From Symbiodinium natans (lineage: Eukaryota > Sar > Dinophyceae > Suessiales > Symbiodiniaceae), in NCBI GenBank assembly GCA_905221605.1, contig CAJNDS010002472.1, positions 1 through 64,000 of the forward strand: DNA of 64,000 nt, in the 5' to 3' direction. The notes below the pieces were generated by a model. That model was not told where the DNA came from, did not search any database, and saw only the letters and a program-made list of their open reading frames with translations. Below, piece after piece: positions 13,501 to 25,839 of this stretch. Position 1 is the stretch's first letter. Each line of letters begins with the position of its first letter. Position numbers and translations under genes: made by a program.

Positions 13501-14350
13501 CGGCACGCAGCTCGCTGCTGCTTTCCCGCCGCTCGGCGCTGCAACTCCTTTGGAAGGCAGCGCGCTCACCTCCAGCAACAATCTGGGCCTCTGAGCCTCG
13601 GAGCCATCCTCGTTGACGCGGCCTGGGATGGAGTTGATCGCTTCAGGAACGTCTTTGTAACTTCAGGTTCGGCACTCCGCACCTGCCCGGAAATCGAATG
13701 CACCTCAGCTCACGCATCCTGCCGCGCGTGGCACTGCCAACACGGGGCGCTTGAACTATTGCTCTGCCCCAAATCACCGTGCAGCCCGGCACGCAGCTGC
13801 GCTGCTGCTTTCCCGCGATCGACTCGACGATGCAAGCCCCTTTGGAAGGCGGCGCATGGCGGCACGCTCACCTCCGGAAGCAAGCTGGGCTCGGAGCCAT
13901 CCTCGTTGACGCAATCTGGGATGGGGTTGGTCGCTTCAGGAACGTTTTTGGAACTTCAGGTTCTGCAGCTGCCAAAAAAAGCAAATGCACCTCAGCTCAC
14001 GCATCCTGCCGCACGTGGCGTTGCCAACAGGGGGCGCTTGAATTCTTGCTCTGCCCCAAGTCACCGTGCAGAGCGCGGCACGCAGCTACGCTGCTGCTTT
14101 TCTGCGCTTAACGCTGCAACTTCTTTGGAAGAAAGTGCGCTCACGGCCAGAAAGAAGCTGAGCCCCTGAGCCTCGGCGCCATCCTCTTTGAAGTGGCCGG
14201 GGATTGAGTCGGTCGCTTCACGCACTTGTTGGGAACTTTCGGTTCAGCAGCTGCCTGTACAACGAATGCACCTGAGCTTGCGCAGCCTGCCACATGTGGT
14301 CATGAGGCACTGCCAAGATCTTGGTTCATCAAAAGTCCTGCTGTTGACAG
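13501..14350. repeat. Three tandem ~288-bp units inside copy A
   Basis: Units start at 13501, 13787 and 14076, each with cggcacgcagct, giving periods of 286 and 289 bp. Each carries a block near gctgctgctttcc, an opening of the form ctttggaag, the ggatgg-gtt-gtcgcttca motif, and a gaatgcacctcagctcacgc-like block. Periods are not multiples of three, so a coding repeat is unlikely. Copy B (from 61207) has only two of these units. That is the expected product of unequal exchange or replication slippage between the first two units. Confidence 0.85.
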
Positions 14351-16622
14351 CTTCAGTCGGACGGCCCTTCATGGAACTACAGGTGAAGCAGGGTTTTTAG
14401 GCAGGCTGTTGCGAATCGATGATGCGGGCCCTGTCTACCAGTCCGACCAGACCAGCACCCCTGCCCGAGCATGTTTGGCGTGAGCCTACCCAGTGCCTGT
14501 GAATGTGCTTGCTTAATCCTGGGCGACGACGGCGCACACAGACACTCTCGCGCCAGTGTCGCAGACCCCGCAAACAAACCCACTGCTCTGAGACGCCGGA
14601 CTGTGCGCAACAGCGGCCCCTTTCTGCACTGCAAAGAGTTGCTGAGGCAATTAGGAGAAGACAGGCCGGCCAAACCAGCGAGCTTGTTGTAGCAGACCAA
14701 CACATGCTGCCTTACACACAGTAAACAGGGACGGCATTGGGCTTTTGGCCGGCCCTTGGGCGAAGAGACGAGGCCAAAGGAAAGACAGACCGCAAACGAG
14801 GGGCCCGACGTCAAAGACCCCTGAGCCTCTGGGCCTGTGCAGGGGCAAAGGGCAGTCATGGGCCGTGGGCTGTTTTTACTCATGAAAGAGAATGCACAAA
14901 GGCGGTGCAGTGAAATGAACAGTGCAGTGATGCACCCAGCTGTGGTCCGGCCGCAGAGAAGTCCAAGAGGAAGCCAAGATATCGCCATTGAAATCAGAAC
15001 TACGCTGACCTTGCCCTCCGCGGGGCTGCTTCCGCACAGGTCAGGTGCCGTATGAGTTCACGAAACAACTCGAATTCAATGATCGGATTTTCGCAAAGAG
15101 CGAGTTGTGCCACCTGGAGCAATTGCAACCGAGGTGGTGGTTCTGACTTGCCTGCCTCTCATGTCTGGCGTCCTGTGGTGACAAAGAAGCAGAAGAAGCG
15201 CCAGGAATGCAAAGCACACAAGCTGCTCACGACAGCTCACCTGGTCCTCGAACAAATGGATAGATAGGCTTTGGCAGGAGCCATGACTGTTGGCCCCAAG
15301 AGGAGAACACGCCGCTAATTTGACAGGAGTCACTGTGCGGATAGCACGCAGCCACGCTGCTGCATTCCGGGTGGTTCGTGTTGCATAATTCCGTTCGAAG
15401 GCAGCGCACCTCCAGAAACCAAGTGGGTCCCTTTATGGCCGGACCCCCAGGTACAACTCCTCTGTGGCACTCGCAACTGTAGCTTGCGTCCTTTCAAGGG
15501 CATGTCCTTTAGATCATGTCTCACTCAGAATGCTGTTGCAAGCGCTTCCCTGGGGAGCCTTTAACAGAACGCCAATCGTGCTATAAATGAATCCCATTGA
15601 TGCACTGACTGGACACTGACCGCACACCATGTGGTCCCGCGCAATCATGTCTGGATGGAGATGATGCTATTTCGCAACGAGTCAGCCTCCTTGCTACCTT
15701 TGCAACTGTTTCTAGGTAGCCTGTTTGGGTTCAAAGGAGCGAGGGTGGCACGCCACATGAAATACTGCAACGATCTACACGACGCCCGGAAAACTTGACT
15801 GCACCGGAGACGCCTCCAACCGTCATCCAATCCAGCTAGCACGACAATGAACCCAGCTTGACAAACCGGCAGCTACTCGTTTAGAGTGGCGATGGCCGCA
15901 TGCAGCATGGAACGATAGGTTACCAAGGTGGCTTGGGTCAGCAGGTTCACGGCTGAGGAAATGCACCGCGTTGGCAGCTTCGAGGCCGACCAGGGCGCCA
16001 GCAAACCGGGCCCGAACCTGATTAAAGGCGTACGTGCAGCCTCATCGCCTCATCGACCAAGGGAATGCCTGTGGATTATATGCGGCCTTTGCTTTCCGCA
16101 GATTTTCCAATGTCCAGACACCTGAGTGCTTTGGCTGTGTAGTGAACGCAGCACTGGTACTTTGGCCCTGTTTCTGGTGGCACATAGATCGCTTGTCTGT
16201 CTCACGCTGCTATCCCCTCGAGTATCATGCATACTCACTTTTGTAGTCCAACGGCAGTTGCTACTTCTACAGTCGCCGGGCGCACGCCTCCTCGGGCAGC
16301 CCGACAAGGTTCACCCACCGTCGGAGTCTTCAAAAGCTGCGCCGAGTGCGTTGGTGCAATCTAGTCCGACGCCCAACGTCTCTAGCCAGAGCCGCAGAGC
16401 CGGCAATCACCTGCACTGCGCGGAGACGCTGGCCTATGCACAGCAGCGGTCTGCAAGCATGCGCGAGCATGGAGCACATGCTCGCGCAAAGGCCCGGTGC
16501 CTTCCGGTGTCCGCGCAAGGCACGTTCAGTTTGTGAGTGTAAGCCCAGCCGCTGGTGGTGCTTCAAACTGTCAAGCCGCCAGTCATGCAAAGTCTCTTGC
16601 CAGCATGGTGCCCACGGCATCC

Positions 16623-17257
16623 GAGCGTGAATGGAGCGACACGTCTGCACCTCTCTGCCCCCCAAGGAATGGCAAAGACGAGGGGACTCGACGACCGCCT
16701 ACTCAGGGGGAGTGCATCGGCATGTCGAGTTAGTTGCCTTGAGATTCGTGCGAACTGCGCAAACGAACAGGCCTTCAGTGGCCAGGGTCCTAGGGGTCAG
16801 TCAGTTGCTGTGGCCACAGCATGCCAAATCCCTTTCAAATTTGGTTGTGATGTGAGGGGTTCTCCTGCGAACTCTCGCAGAGTCCTTTTCGCGAGCAGTG
16901 CGGGCTAGCGTATATATAACGCGCCCCAGACCGTGGCTGACCCGCCTAGCAAGACCGAACTCCTTAGCTTGCTCCTTTCATAGAGGGTTGATGCCACTGC
17001 GTTCATGCACAGAGCTTCCTTGAGCCTTGGTCTTCCCAGACAGCTCGAAGTGGAGACTTGGCGAGGCGAAGTTTTGCCAACGACCTGCAAAAGTTGGCTG
17101 CATGGAGTCGTAGAGCACGGTGGTGCAGGTTTAAGGGGAAATCAGGTATTATCGCCAGCTCCGGCATGGAGGTGTCACCGTGTGTTCACAGAGTCGTCGA
17201 GGCTTCGCGAAGACCTCATGAAGTGCAAGACTCCACTTTAGAGATGTCGCCAAGGCC
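16623..17257. other. Anonymous stretch, possible continuation of the duplication
   Basis: No gene is recognised. Whether this belongs to the segmental duplication cannot be decided, because copy B is truncated at 64000. A gtatatataa tract lies at about 16910-16919; with no recognisable downstream gene I do not call it a promoter. Confidence 0.4.
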
Positions 17258-17715
17258 TATCTTGAAGGCAAGACGGCCACAGCACATGGAGTGCCACGAT
17301 GTGTCACGACGTGCCACGTGGAGCCCCCTTGGCCCTTGGCCCAAGTCGCTCTGCGACTCGACGCACGCGAGGCGACGCGGCCTTCTGGCGGCAGAGCTGT
17401 TTGGAGAGCCACCTTTGGAACAGCCAGTGTGAATCCGGTAATCACGAGCAGTCGTGACACTCTCGCAGGACAGACGCGGGATCCCGAGCTAGTGCCTTCG
17501 GTGGCCGGGCGCTTGAGACTCCGAAACGGCGCAGCTTCTGCAACTCCAAGGAGATCGGTTGGCGCGGACAAAGGACAGGTAGCTCATCGGCAACGAGGTG
17601 GAGTGGCGCGTGATTCGCGGTTCTGGGCCGGTCCCGCCCGCATGGCATCTGGCATATTTACCCTGGAACTTTGGACAGCAACAAAGGAGCGGCAGCAACG
17701 CGACGTGGATGGGCC
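17258..17715. repeat. Dispersed ~450-bp repeat, copy 1
   Basis: This block shares with 20905-21405 an ordered series of near-identical segments: ggccgcagcacatgga-type start, gctctgcgact, gcggcagagc-gtt-ggagagcca, ctttggaacagcc, cagtcgtgacactc, ctgcaactccaaggagatcg and aacaaaggagcggcagca. Divergence is moderate, with several indels. No conserved open frame spans the pair. It is probably a non-autonomous element or an old duplication. Confidence 0.75.
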
Positions 17716-20700
17716 CGTTGAGACTGCTCACGCCGTCATGCCCAAGAAGGCATTCCGACAGACTGCTTGCCAACGCCGCTGCATCGCGTGATCCTTATTG
17801 CAGGTTGTCTTCGCTGCCATCGAACTGATGCAGGGCTCATGCGCCTTTGCGAACCACTCGGACGGTTCGGCTTAGCTTATCCAGCAAAGAACAATGTCTG
17901 TACAATGATGACGCTGCAGCAGCAGCACTTTTGAAAGCCATTTCTCGACAGGAGAAGCACAAACGCGCTTTCCGCATTTCCAAGCGGTTTCGGATTGCTT
18001 CAACGCAACGAACTGTGATGCACCTCGCCTTGGAGACTGCGAGGCATGTCTTAGCGATGCCACGCCTTCTTGAAGACCTATCACAAGGCACTTGACTCCA
18101 AACTTGTTGACAAATCTGATCTTGGGGTCGGGTATGGATGGCATGCATAGCCTGAGATGCAATCCGAAGTTGTCAGTGATACAAGATGATTCAAATCAGG
18201 TCTGGGTGTTGCTATGACTGCTCTGTCGGATTAAGCGGTTGTCACGGAAAGAACGCCACTTGGGGAGCATGCTCGCTCTCTGGCAATTGCAAATAGCCCG
18301 ATGCATCGGAGCTTTGAGCCATCATTCTTGGCGGTCTTGGCGATCCTGCTGGTTGGCAGCCTCTGGCAGCTGCATGATCTGTGGCCAAAATCGTCCGCTC
18401 CTTGTTTTTTGCTTGGTCCTCTCCCGCAACAACGGGTCCTGCGGCATCTGGCGGCATCCTGATGCATCATGGATTGCGGTATGCACCGGAGTTGCCGGCG
18501 ATGGCCGCGCATCAAAGCTGCTGAGCCTACGTGAAAGCAGGGACCCGGCGTCGCTGCACCAACATCCTTGCAACTTGTCGTGTTACCGTTGGCGCGGGGC
18601 ACCATGCTGGGTTGTTGCGCCAGGCGACAAGTTGTGCAAGGCGACAAGGATGCGTGCAGAAATCAGCGGAAACTGGGGCATCGCTGGCCAGAGGGCATGC
18701 TCCTTTTCTGCATGCACGGAACATGCTAGTCTCTCAGCACGACCCAACTACTCCGAGACATGCCACACTATGCAAGCACATACAGACGAACCTATTACAG
18801 AGAAGCCGTATGCGGACGTTTGCATGTCGTACATGTCAGCTCCAAACGAGGTCGGTGTGAAGACATGCCATTCGATCACGGATTGCAAGGGACTTGCGTC
18901 GCCTGTGGTGCTCAAGCAAAGTGATGCTTAAATCACAGTTCCGAAAACATGGGCAGCTGTACATGGAGAGATGCTCCTCACACTTGCTGCCATGACTGAA
19001 GGTACATCTTGCCCCTTAGGGAAGCCCTTGCTGACAGTGCAGAATCGTCCCTCTGCCACTTCCGGTCGTCTGCGAAACGCATGGAATGCTTCCTGCCTCA
19101 AACAACCGAAGTGCCGTGAACAGAGCTGCGGCCCTGTCCAAGTTAGTGGATGCAAAATGCTAGATTCGTGCCTGCTGACTCGCCTGACTCTTTCATCTTT
19201 GGCATTCTGCGTTGACAAAGTTTCAGGAAGAACGCCAAGCAGACAAAGTGCATTTGCTTCTCATGACAGCTCCCCTGGTCCTGTTCGACCAAACTGATAC
19301 ACTCTGGCAGCAGCCATGACTCCCTACCAATGCCGCAAGCTGGCTTCACGTTGCTGCGATTGGCGATGCTGGTGGAGCCGCGCAGCGTGAGCGGCCAGTT
19401 ATTCGGGACAGGGTAAAGGTCTGCGCAGTACCGGGATATACACTGCAGCAGCAGTGCTTTGGCAAGCCATTTTTCGACAGGAGAAAGCAAAGCGCGCTTG
19501 CCGCATGTCAGGTGGTCTGAACTAGGCTGGAGAGCAAAGAGCACGCAATGAAGAAGATGCCGTGCCTTTGTGAAGAGTCACGGCAATTGGAGGCTGCTGG
19601 TAAAATGCCATCTTGTGGATGAGGCAGCTGCGGAGCCCATGATTAAGCGCCCCTCGCCTGAAAACCCATCCGGGCGTGTCAGAAGCTTGCGTGCCGTCAA
19701 GATTGCTCTGTCGGAATCAGCCACAGGCGCGGAAAGAACACCTGTTTGGGCGTGCTGGCGCCCTATAGAGAACCGTGCAGGGTGAGAGGGGTTGGGGGGA
19801 AGGGGTGGGGGTGCTCTGGGGCGCTGGGTCCGGCTCGCGGCCACGTGCAGCTGAACGACCTGCTGTGACCAAGAATGTCCACATGAGTTTTGTTGCCCCC
19901 TATGCCCCCTCCTCGCTTGCAAATACGGTGCCCTGAATAGATACCACGGCACCACGCTTGCTTGCACCTAACCCGTCCGAGGAAGAACCCCGAGCTTCTT
20001 GGCCAGGCACACACGAATCTTCTGCCATTCTTGAAAAACGCAGTTGGCGAATACCTTTTCCCTTGGGCGTGCTCTTGTGTGCCCTTGCATTCCCTTGTGC
20101 GAATCTTGCTATTGCATGACAGAGGCTGTCTAAGCATATCTGCATGTCTGGTCACGCCAAACTTCTCAGAGCATGTCCTGAACACCGCCGCCGTGGTGAG
20201 TGCTTTTATAGTGCTTTTGCCACTCCCAGAAAGCCTAGAAACGCGCTTCGTTGGCATACTAGCCTTGCTACGTACGATGCCCACGCTGGATCACAAAATC
20301 AATGAGCCATCATGCTGCAGTGGGATCTGAGGAGCTGTGCTGCAGATGCTGTGCTGGAACCTGCTGGAATGAAACATAATGTTCAACGTCCTCACAAGCA
20401 CCGGGTCCGTTGGAAGTGTTTCAGCCTGTGCACAAGCCACGTGCGTAGATCCTGCTTATTTGGAGTTTCCCGGATGGCTCCGAACGGAGGCTTAGTGTGC
20501 TCGAGCCGAGTTTTGGTACAAGCTCAACTGCATGGAGCGTCAAAGTAAGGCAGTCCAAATGAAAGAGAAAAGTCACGCGTGCTGAGAATACAGAGTTGCA
20601 AGGCTTTTGATAAGAGCTGTGGTGGCCATGTCTGAAAAGCCGTGGCCTACGCGAGCAGCAGCCTTCACGTCTTGTGACTGGCGCAATCTATTCATGCAAC

Positions 20701-20904
20701 CTGTAGTTACCTAACCGTGGCCACCTGGCAGATATGGCGTCTAACAACCGGTAACCCGCAACCGGAATGGCGGGCCGTGAAGACAAGCCAATCGAACTTC
20801 ACCAGGTCGAAGCAGTGGCCGTGGCAGGACAGAAGTGAAGCACATCACAGCCATGGTGCCAGCGTGTCGTGACAGATGCCCACCACAAACCGCGCAAAGG
20901 ACAT
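17716..20904. other. Anonymous stretch with short dispersed motif
   Basis: No gene is recognised. A short element of the form ctgcagcagcag-(n)-agccatttctcgacaggagaa occurs at about 17910-17960 and 19442-19490, and in weaker form at 21634-21680. The 230-codon plus-strand frame at 18239-18931 starts at TTG, is rich in Cys and Trp and shows no domain, so I do not call it a gene. Confidence 0.4.
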
Positions 20905-21405
20905 GCCCAGTCCCAGCTTGCAGGTGGCCGCAGCACATGGAGCACCCCACAGAGCACCCCACAGAGCGCCGCGCGGAGCGCCGCGCGGAGCGCCTCGGGC
21001 CAAGGCGCTCTGCGACTTGGCTCGCGCGGTGGCGTGGCCTTCTGCCGGCAGAGCCGTTAGGAGAGCCATCTTTGGAACAGCCGTGTTGAATCTGCCGGGC
21101 TGAGAACGCAAGCACCTCTGAAACTTGACTCCGGAACAGAGGCACAAAAGCCAGGGCCCATCACGAACAGTCGTGACACTCCGGGACAGGCACGGGAGCT
21201 AGTGCGTTCGGTGGCCACCAGCTTGAGACACCACAACACATCTGCAACTCCAAGGAGATCGGTTGGGGCGGACGAAGGACAGGTCGGACAGGTAGCTCAC
21301 CGGCAGGGTCGGCCGCACGGAGTGGTTCGGGATTCTTGGCTCTGGGCCCCTTCCCTGGAACTTTGGAGAGCAACAAAGGAGCGGCAGCAGTGCAACGTGG
21401 ATGAG
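20905..21405. repeat. Dispersed ~450-bp repeat, copy 2
   Basis: This is the partner of 17258-17715, in the same orientation. It contains an internal expansion of gagcaccccaca and gagcgccgcgcg-type short repeats at 20940-20995 that copy 1 lacks, which gives a locally Ala/Arg-rich translation in every frame. Confidence 0.75.
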
Positions 21406-22865
21406 ATGTCCGTGTCCAGTCATCCGGCTGCCGGCATCGCTAGCAGCTTGTCTGGGGCACCCTCCCCAAGCATCACACAGGCTTGCAGCCCCAAATGTCT
21501 CACAGGCGTGCGTCCTGCCGAAGGCAAGGGGTGCCAGCGCGAGATCAGCTGCAGGGGTCGGCCACATCTCCCGATACTCATCCAGGATTGGAGGTCTGCG
21601 ATCTCACCGATCGTCTCACAGTGCGGGCCGCTTAAGTTCTGCAGCAGTATCTTCGCCAGCCATTTCTGGACAGGTGACGGCCACACCTGCTTCCATCTCA
21701 GGCAGTCGCGACGCGCCTCAATTCAACCGGCAGGCACTTACCCGGAAGACTGAGCGATTGGCAGGAGACGACACACTCCTTGGCGCAATGATAGGCAAAC
21801 AATATGACACGATTTTCCCGAGATCTGACTGAGCATCAAGGCATTTGGCCCAAACCGTGTTGCCGAATCCGGACTTGCCGGCTTGGGCCGCCACGCAACT
21901 GGCCGCCTGAAAGACTTTACTAGGTCATGAATTCAAAACAGGTTTGGGTTCTCAGGATTCTGTTGGCGCAGTGAGAGCTACAGTACAGTCACAGAACGCC
22001 AAGATGGGAGCAGGCCCCTCTTGCGGTGCTCATTGACTCATGGCCCAACGAGCAGCAGCTTTGGGCATTTTGGGCTTTGGGCCAGGAGTGTCAGTGTCCT
22101 CACCCACACCCCACACCGTGTACACCGAAACCCGCCAAGCCCCGGCCCCGCACCATCCGCTGAAGTCTTGTTGCTCTTGCCTTCTCCCACCCAATTCTCC
22201 TGCAACCATGGCATCCTTCCAGCAGAGAACAAAGCTTCATCCTGAGGAAAGTGTGTAGAGTGTGTTGCCGGTGGGGCACTACCTTGCAGACAAGGCCGTG
22301 GGGATGGGGTGAAGGGGGTGGCTTCACTTCTACAAAGCCCTTGTCGTGGCAGCGTGTTTCAAACTCTTGTTACACTTGTTGCGCGGACTCTTTCAACCCA
22401 AAGACTTATGACAGCCTTGTCGTGGAAGGGTTGTCGCAGAACCGACCTTTCGGCTACAAACCCAACAAAAAACCTTTACAAGCCACTACTCTTTGCCCGC
22501 AGCCATGTGCGGGCAAGAGCCAGCCGGAGCCGCTGATCGAATCATTATCCTTGCAGGAATCCGCAAGAACGCGCATGCAATCTCACAACACCTGGTGACC
22601 TGGTGCACAATCCCATGCTTGATTCTCGAGCTGTGAGCTTCGGCAACGCCGCATACCTGCCAAATGCAAACATCCTTAACTCATGGAGAAAGATCTTGCC
22701 CTTTGCACGCAGATGCGGAAGCACGCTGACATTGCCAAATACATGCACCTTGCGCTCGCGAAGCGGCCTGCCGACGTGAGCAAACACCCGCAAGCAACCC
22801 TTGCACCGGGAGTGCAGGAATGAGAGTTGCATGCAACTTATGCAGCTGCTTTGTCATGAACGGGC
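21406..22865. other. Anonymous stretch
   Basis: No gene, RNA or element is recognised. Frames of 70-145 codons overlap on both strands without motifs. Confidence 0.4.
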
Positions 22866-25612
22866 CCTCGTGTCAGCCTACCTGGCGCAAGACTGTGTGC
22901 ATTCGACTATCACAGAACGTCACAGAATCTCAGCTGCGAAAGATGCGCAGGCGAGCGCGGGGCAAGCAGCGGAACATCGAATGAATCTCAGGCTAGCAGT
23001 GCGCAATCCGCAACACGGCCAGAATCATCACTCTGCGCTATGTGGTCCTCATCCCTGATGTGCAGCAAGGTTTCCTTGCGGACGAACTTAGAAACCTTTC
23101 TGAGCTGCGAGGAATCGGGCACCACCATCGACAGCAAAGATACGAGCATCGGCACCCCCGGCAAGCAGTGTGCCCATGGCCTGACGAACTTCCACAAAGT
23201 GGGCATGTGATCTAGATGACAGGCTCTTGACATGGACATCGTACAAGAGCTCAAGGTGCAGACCGGTGGCCAAGTTGCAGTCAGACACCATGTCAGTGAT
23301 GCTTGCAGTACATCCCAGGCTCACTTCAGCCGTGGCTCGGTATGGCGCGGTATGCCTGGAACGGACTGCATATGGCACGTGCAAGTGCTCTGAACAGAGT
23401 TGTGACGGGCGACATGCCGCCGTCACCACGGACTCCTGTAAAGGGGACGCATCAGGACGGGGGATGAGCCGGACGCCCAGGGAAACTCTCGCCCCCGGGA
23501 CACCCACAGGCCAAGACAAAGCTCGAGGAACGGCGGGAGCCTTTCTTTGCATTAACAAAAAAGGGGCTTCGACGAAGGCCAAGGGTTCAACGAAGGCTGG
23601 GGGGATTCGATGGCCTTTGCCGGAGTCTGTATGCCATCCCTCCCCATGCGTTACATGAACATCGTACAACAGCTCAAAGTGCAGACCGGTGGCCAAGTTG
23701 CAGTCAGGCGCAATGTCGGTGATGTTTGCAGTACATCCCGGGCTCACTTCAACCATGCCTGGAACGGACTGCACATGGCACGTGCACGTGCTCTGAACAG
23801 AGTTGTGACGGGCGACATGCCACTGTCACCACGGACTCCTTTGACTGGGCAAGAAGGCATCGGCTGTCAGCCTACCTGGTGCGAGCCTGTGTGGGCTTCG
23901 TTTCATTAAAAGATATCAGCGAATATCAGCTTCAAACGATGCGCAGGCGGATGCGGGCAAGCAGCGGCACATCGCACGAATCTCAGGCTAACAGGGAGCA
24001 ATCCGCAACACAGCCAGAATTGCCAGAGTCATCACTCTGTGCTATTTGGTGTGGACTTCATCCTTGATGTGCAGCAAGGTTTCCTTGCGGACGAAACTTA
24101 CAAACCTTTTCTGAGCTGCTAGGAATCGGGCACTACCATTGACGGCAAAGACACGAGCATCGGCACCCCCGGCAGGCAGTGCGCCCATGGCCTGACGAAC
24201 TTCCACAAAGTGGGCATGTGATCTAGATGACAGGATCTGGAGATGAACATCGTACAACAGCTCAAAGTGCAGACCGGTGAGTCAGACGCAATGTCGGTGA
24301 TGTTTGCAGTACATCCCGGGCTCACTTCAGCCATGGCTCGGTATGGCGCGGTATGCCTGGAACGGACTGCATATGGCACGTGCACGTGCTCTGAACAGAG
24401 TTGTGACGGGCGACATGCCACTGTCACCACGGACTCCTTTGACTGGGCAAGAAGGCATCGGCTGTCAGCCTACCTGGTGCGAGCCTGTGTGGGCTTCGTT
24501 TCATTAAAAGAGATCAGCGAATATCAGCTTCAAACGATGCGCAGGCGGATGCGGGCAAGCAGCGGCACATCGCACGAATCTCAGGCTAACAGGGAGCAAT
24601 CCGCAACACAGCCAGAATTGCCAGAGTCATCACTCTGTGCTATTTGGTGTGGACTTCATCCTTGATGTGCAGCAAGGTTTCCTTGCGGACGAAACTTACA
24701 AACCTTTTCTGAGCTGCTAGGAATCGGGCACTACCATTGACGGCAAAGACACGAGCATCGGCACCCCCGGCAGGCAGTGCGCCCATGGCCTGACGAACTT
24801 CCACAAAGTGGGCATGTGATCTAGATGACAGGATCTGGAGATGAACATCGTACAACAGCTCAAAGTGCAGACCGGTGGCCAAGTTGCAGTCAGGCGCAAT
24901 GTCGGTGATGTTTGCAGTACATCCCGGGCTCACTTCAACCATGCCTGGAACGGACTGCACATGGCACGTGCACGTGCTCTGAACAGAGTTGTGACGGGCG
25001 ACATGCCACTGTCACCACGGACTCCTTTGACTGGGCAAGAAGGCATCGGCTGTCAGCCTACCTGGTGCGAGCCTGTGTGGGCTTCGTTTCATTAAAAGAT
25101 ATCAGCGAATATCAGCTTCAAACGATGCGCAGGCGGATGCGGGCAAGCAGCGGCACATCGCACGAATCTCAGGCTAACAGGGAGCAATCCGCAACACAGC
25201 CAGAATTGCCAGAGTCATCACTCTGTGCTATTTGGTGTGGACTTCATCCTTGATGTGCAGCAAGGTTTCCTTGCGGACGAAACTTACAAACCTTTTCTGA
25301 GCTGCTAGGAATCGGGCACTACCATTGACGGCAAAGACACGAGCATCGGCACCCCCGGCAGGCAGTGCGCCCATGGCCTGACGAACTTCCACAAAGTGGG
25401 CATGTGATCTAGATGACAGGATCTGGAGATGAACATCGTACAACAGCTCAAAGTGCAGACCGGTGAGTCAGACGCAATGTCGGTGATGTTTGCAGTACAT
25501 CCCGGGCTCACTTCAGCCATGGCTCGGTATGGCGCGGTATGCCTGGAACGGACTGCATATGGCACATGCGCGTGCGCTGAACAGAGCTGTGACAGGCGAC
25601 ATGACGGCATCG
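22866..25612. repeat. Higher-order tandem array of 588/598-bp units
   Basis: Unit starts (atgaacatcgtacaacagct) are at 23655, 24243, 24841 and 25429, so unit lengths alternate 588, 598, 588 and then a truncated unit. The 588-bp type (X) keeps a 10-bp segment (ggccaagttg region) but lacks 20 bp (ggctcggtatggcgcggtat). The 598-bp type (Y) is the reverse. A diverged founder unit at 22866-23480 has both segments, so X and Y arose by separate deletions and were then amplified as an X-Y dimer of 1186 bp. X1 and X2 appear identical, implying very recent duplication. About 175 bp of unrelated sequence (23480-23654) separates founder and array. The last unit breaks off at about 25612. Confidence 0.9.
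23088..23756 (-). pseudogene. Open frame with two repeated protein-like blocks (doubtful)
   Basis: On the minus strand an uninterrupted frame of about 222 codons from an internal ATG at 23756 includes two copies of a block reading CTANITDIAPDCNLATG followed by LHFELLYDVH, the second with several substitutions, then SSRSHAHFVEVRQAMG and GGADAR-FAV-G-ARFLAAQ. The Y-type units in the same array break this frame through a 10-bp deletion. Between founder and X units most of the differences I could place change an amino acid, which is not what purifying selection gives. I read it as a decayed or non-functional exon family, though an intron-containing gene with duplicated exons remains possible. No known domain is recognised. 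Confidence 0.25.
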
Positions 25613-25839
25613 ACCTGCGCCTGACGACGTTCTGTCTGACAGTTGACGCGTAAACATGCAGCAGACGTCCATGTCGAGAGAAGCGGGCTCCTATGGGCTC
25701 CTCAGCAACATCTGCCGAGTTGGGTTGGGTCTTTGCGCCTTCTTGCCTACAGGAGTCCGTGGTGTCGGCGGCCTGTACCGCATTGCCAGCTCATAGATCT
25801 TTGCCACGTCAGATGCTGGGACTTGATGTCGCGATTATT

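Larger units (their letters stand above)
12473..16622. repeat. Segmental duplication, copy A
   Basis: From cgttcaggatgtgtttccac onward this 4150-bp segment aligns base for base with 60194-64000 (copy B), with very few substitutions and about ten indels. It must extend further, because copy B is cut by the window edge. Relative to B, copy A has one additional 286-bp internal unit, extra bases at about 12515-12525, 12620-12630, 14357-14375, 14626-14660 and 15218-15236, and lacks about 27 bases near 14957. No recognisable gene lies inside. The largest frames differ between copies because of the indels, which argues against selection on protein. Confidence 0.93.

Noticed and set aside
12473-16622. 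Protein-coding genes in the segmental duplication
   Set aside because: The long frames differ between copies through frame-shifting indels, and internal units of 124 and 286 bp are not multiples of three.
16905-16922. TATA-like promoter (gtatatataa)
   Set aside because: No recognisable gene lies downstream, and classical TATA promoters are not typical of dinoflagellates. An AT-rich word alone is not evidence.
18239-18931. 230-codon plus-strand frame
   Set aside because: It starts at TTG, is rich in Cys, Trp and Ser with no motif, and overlaps equally long minus-strand frames. No support as a gene.
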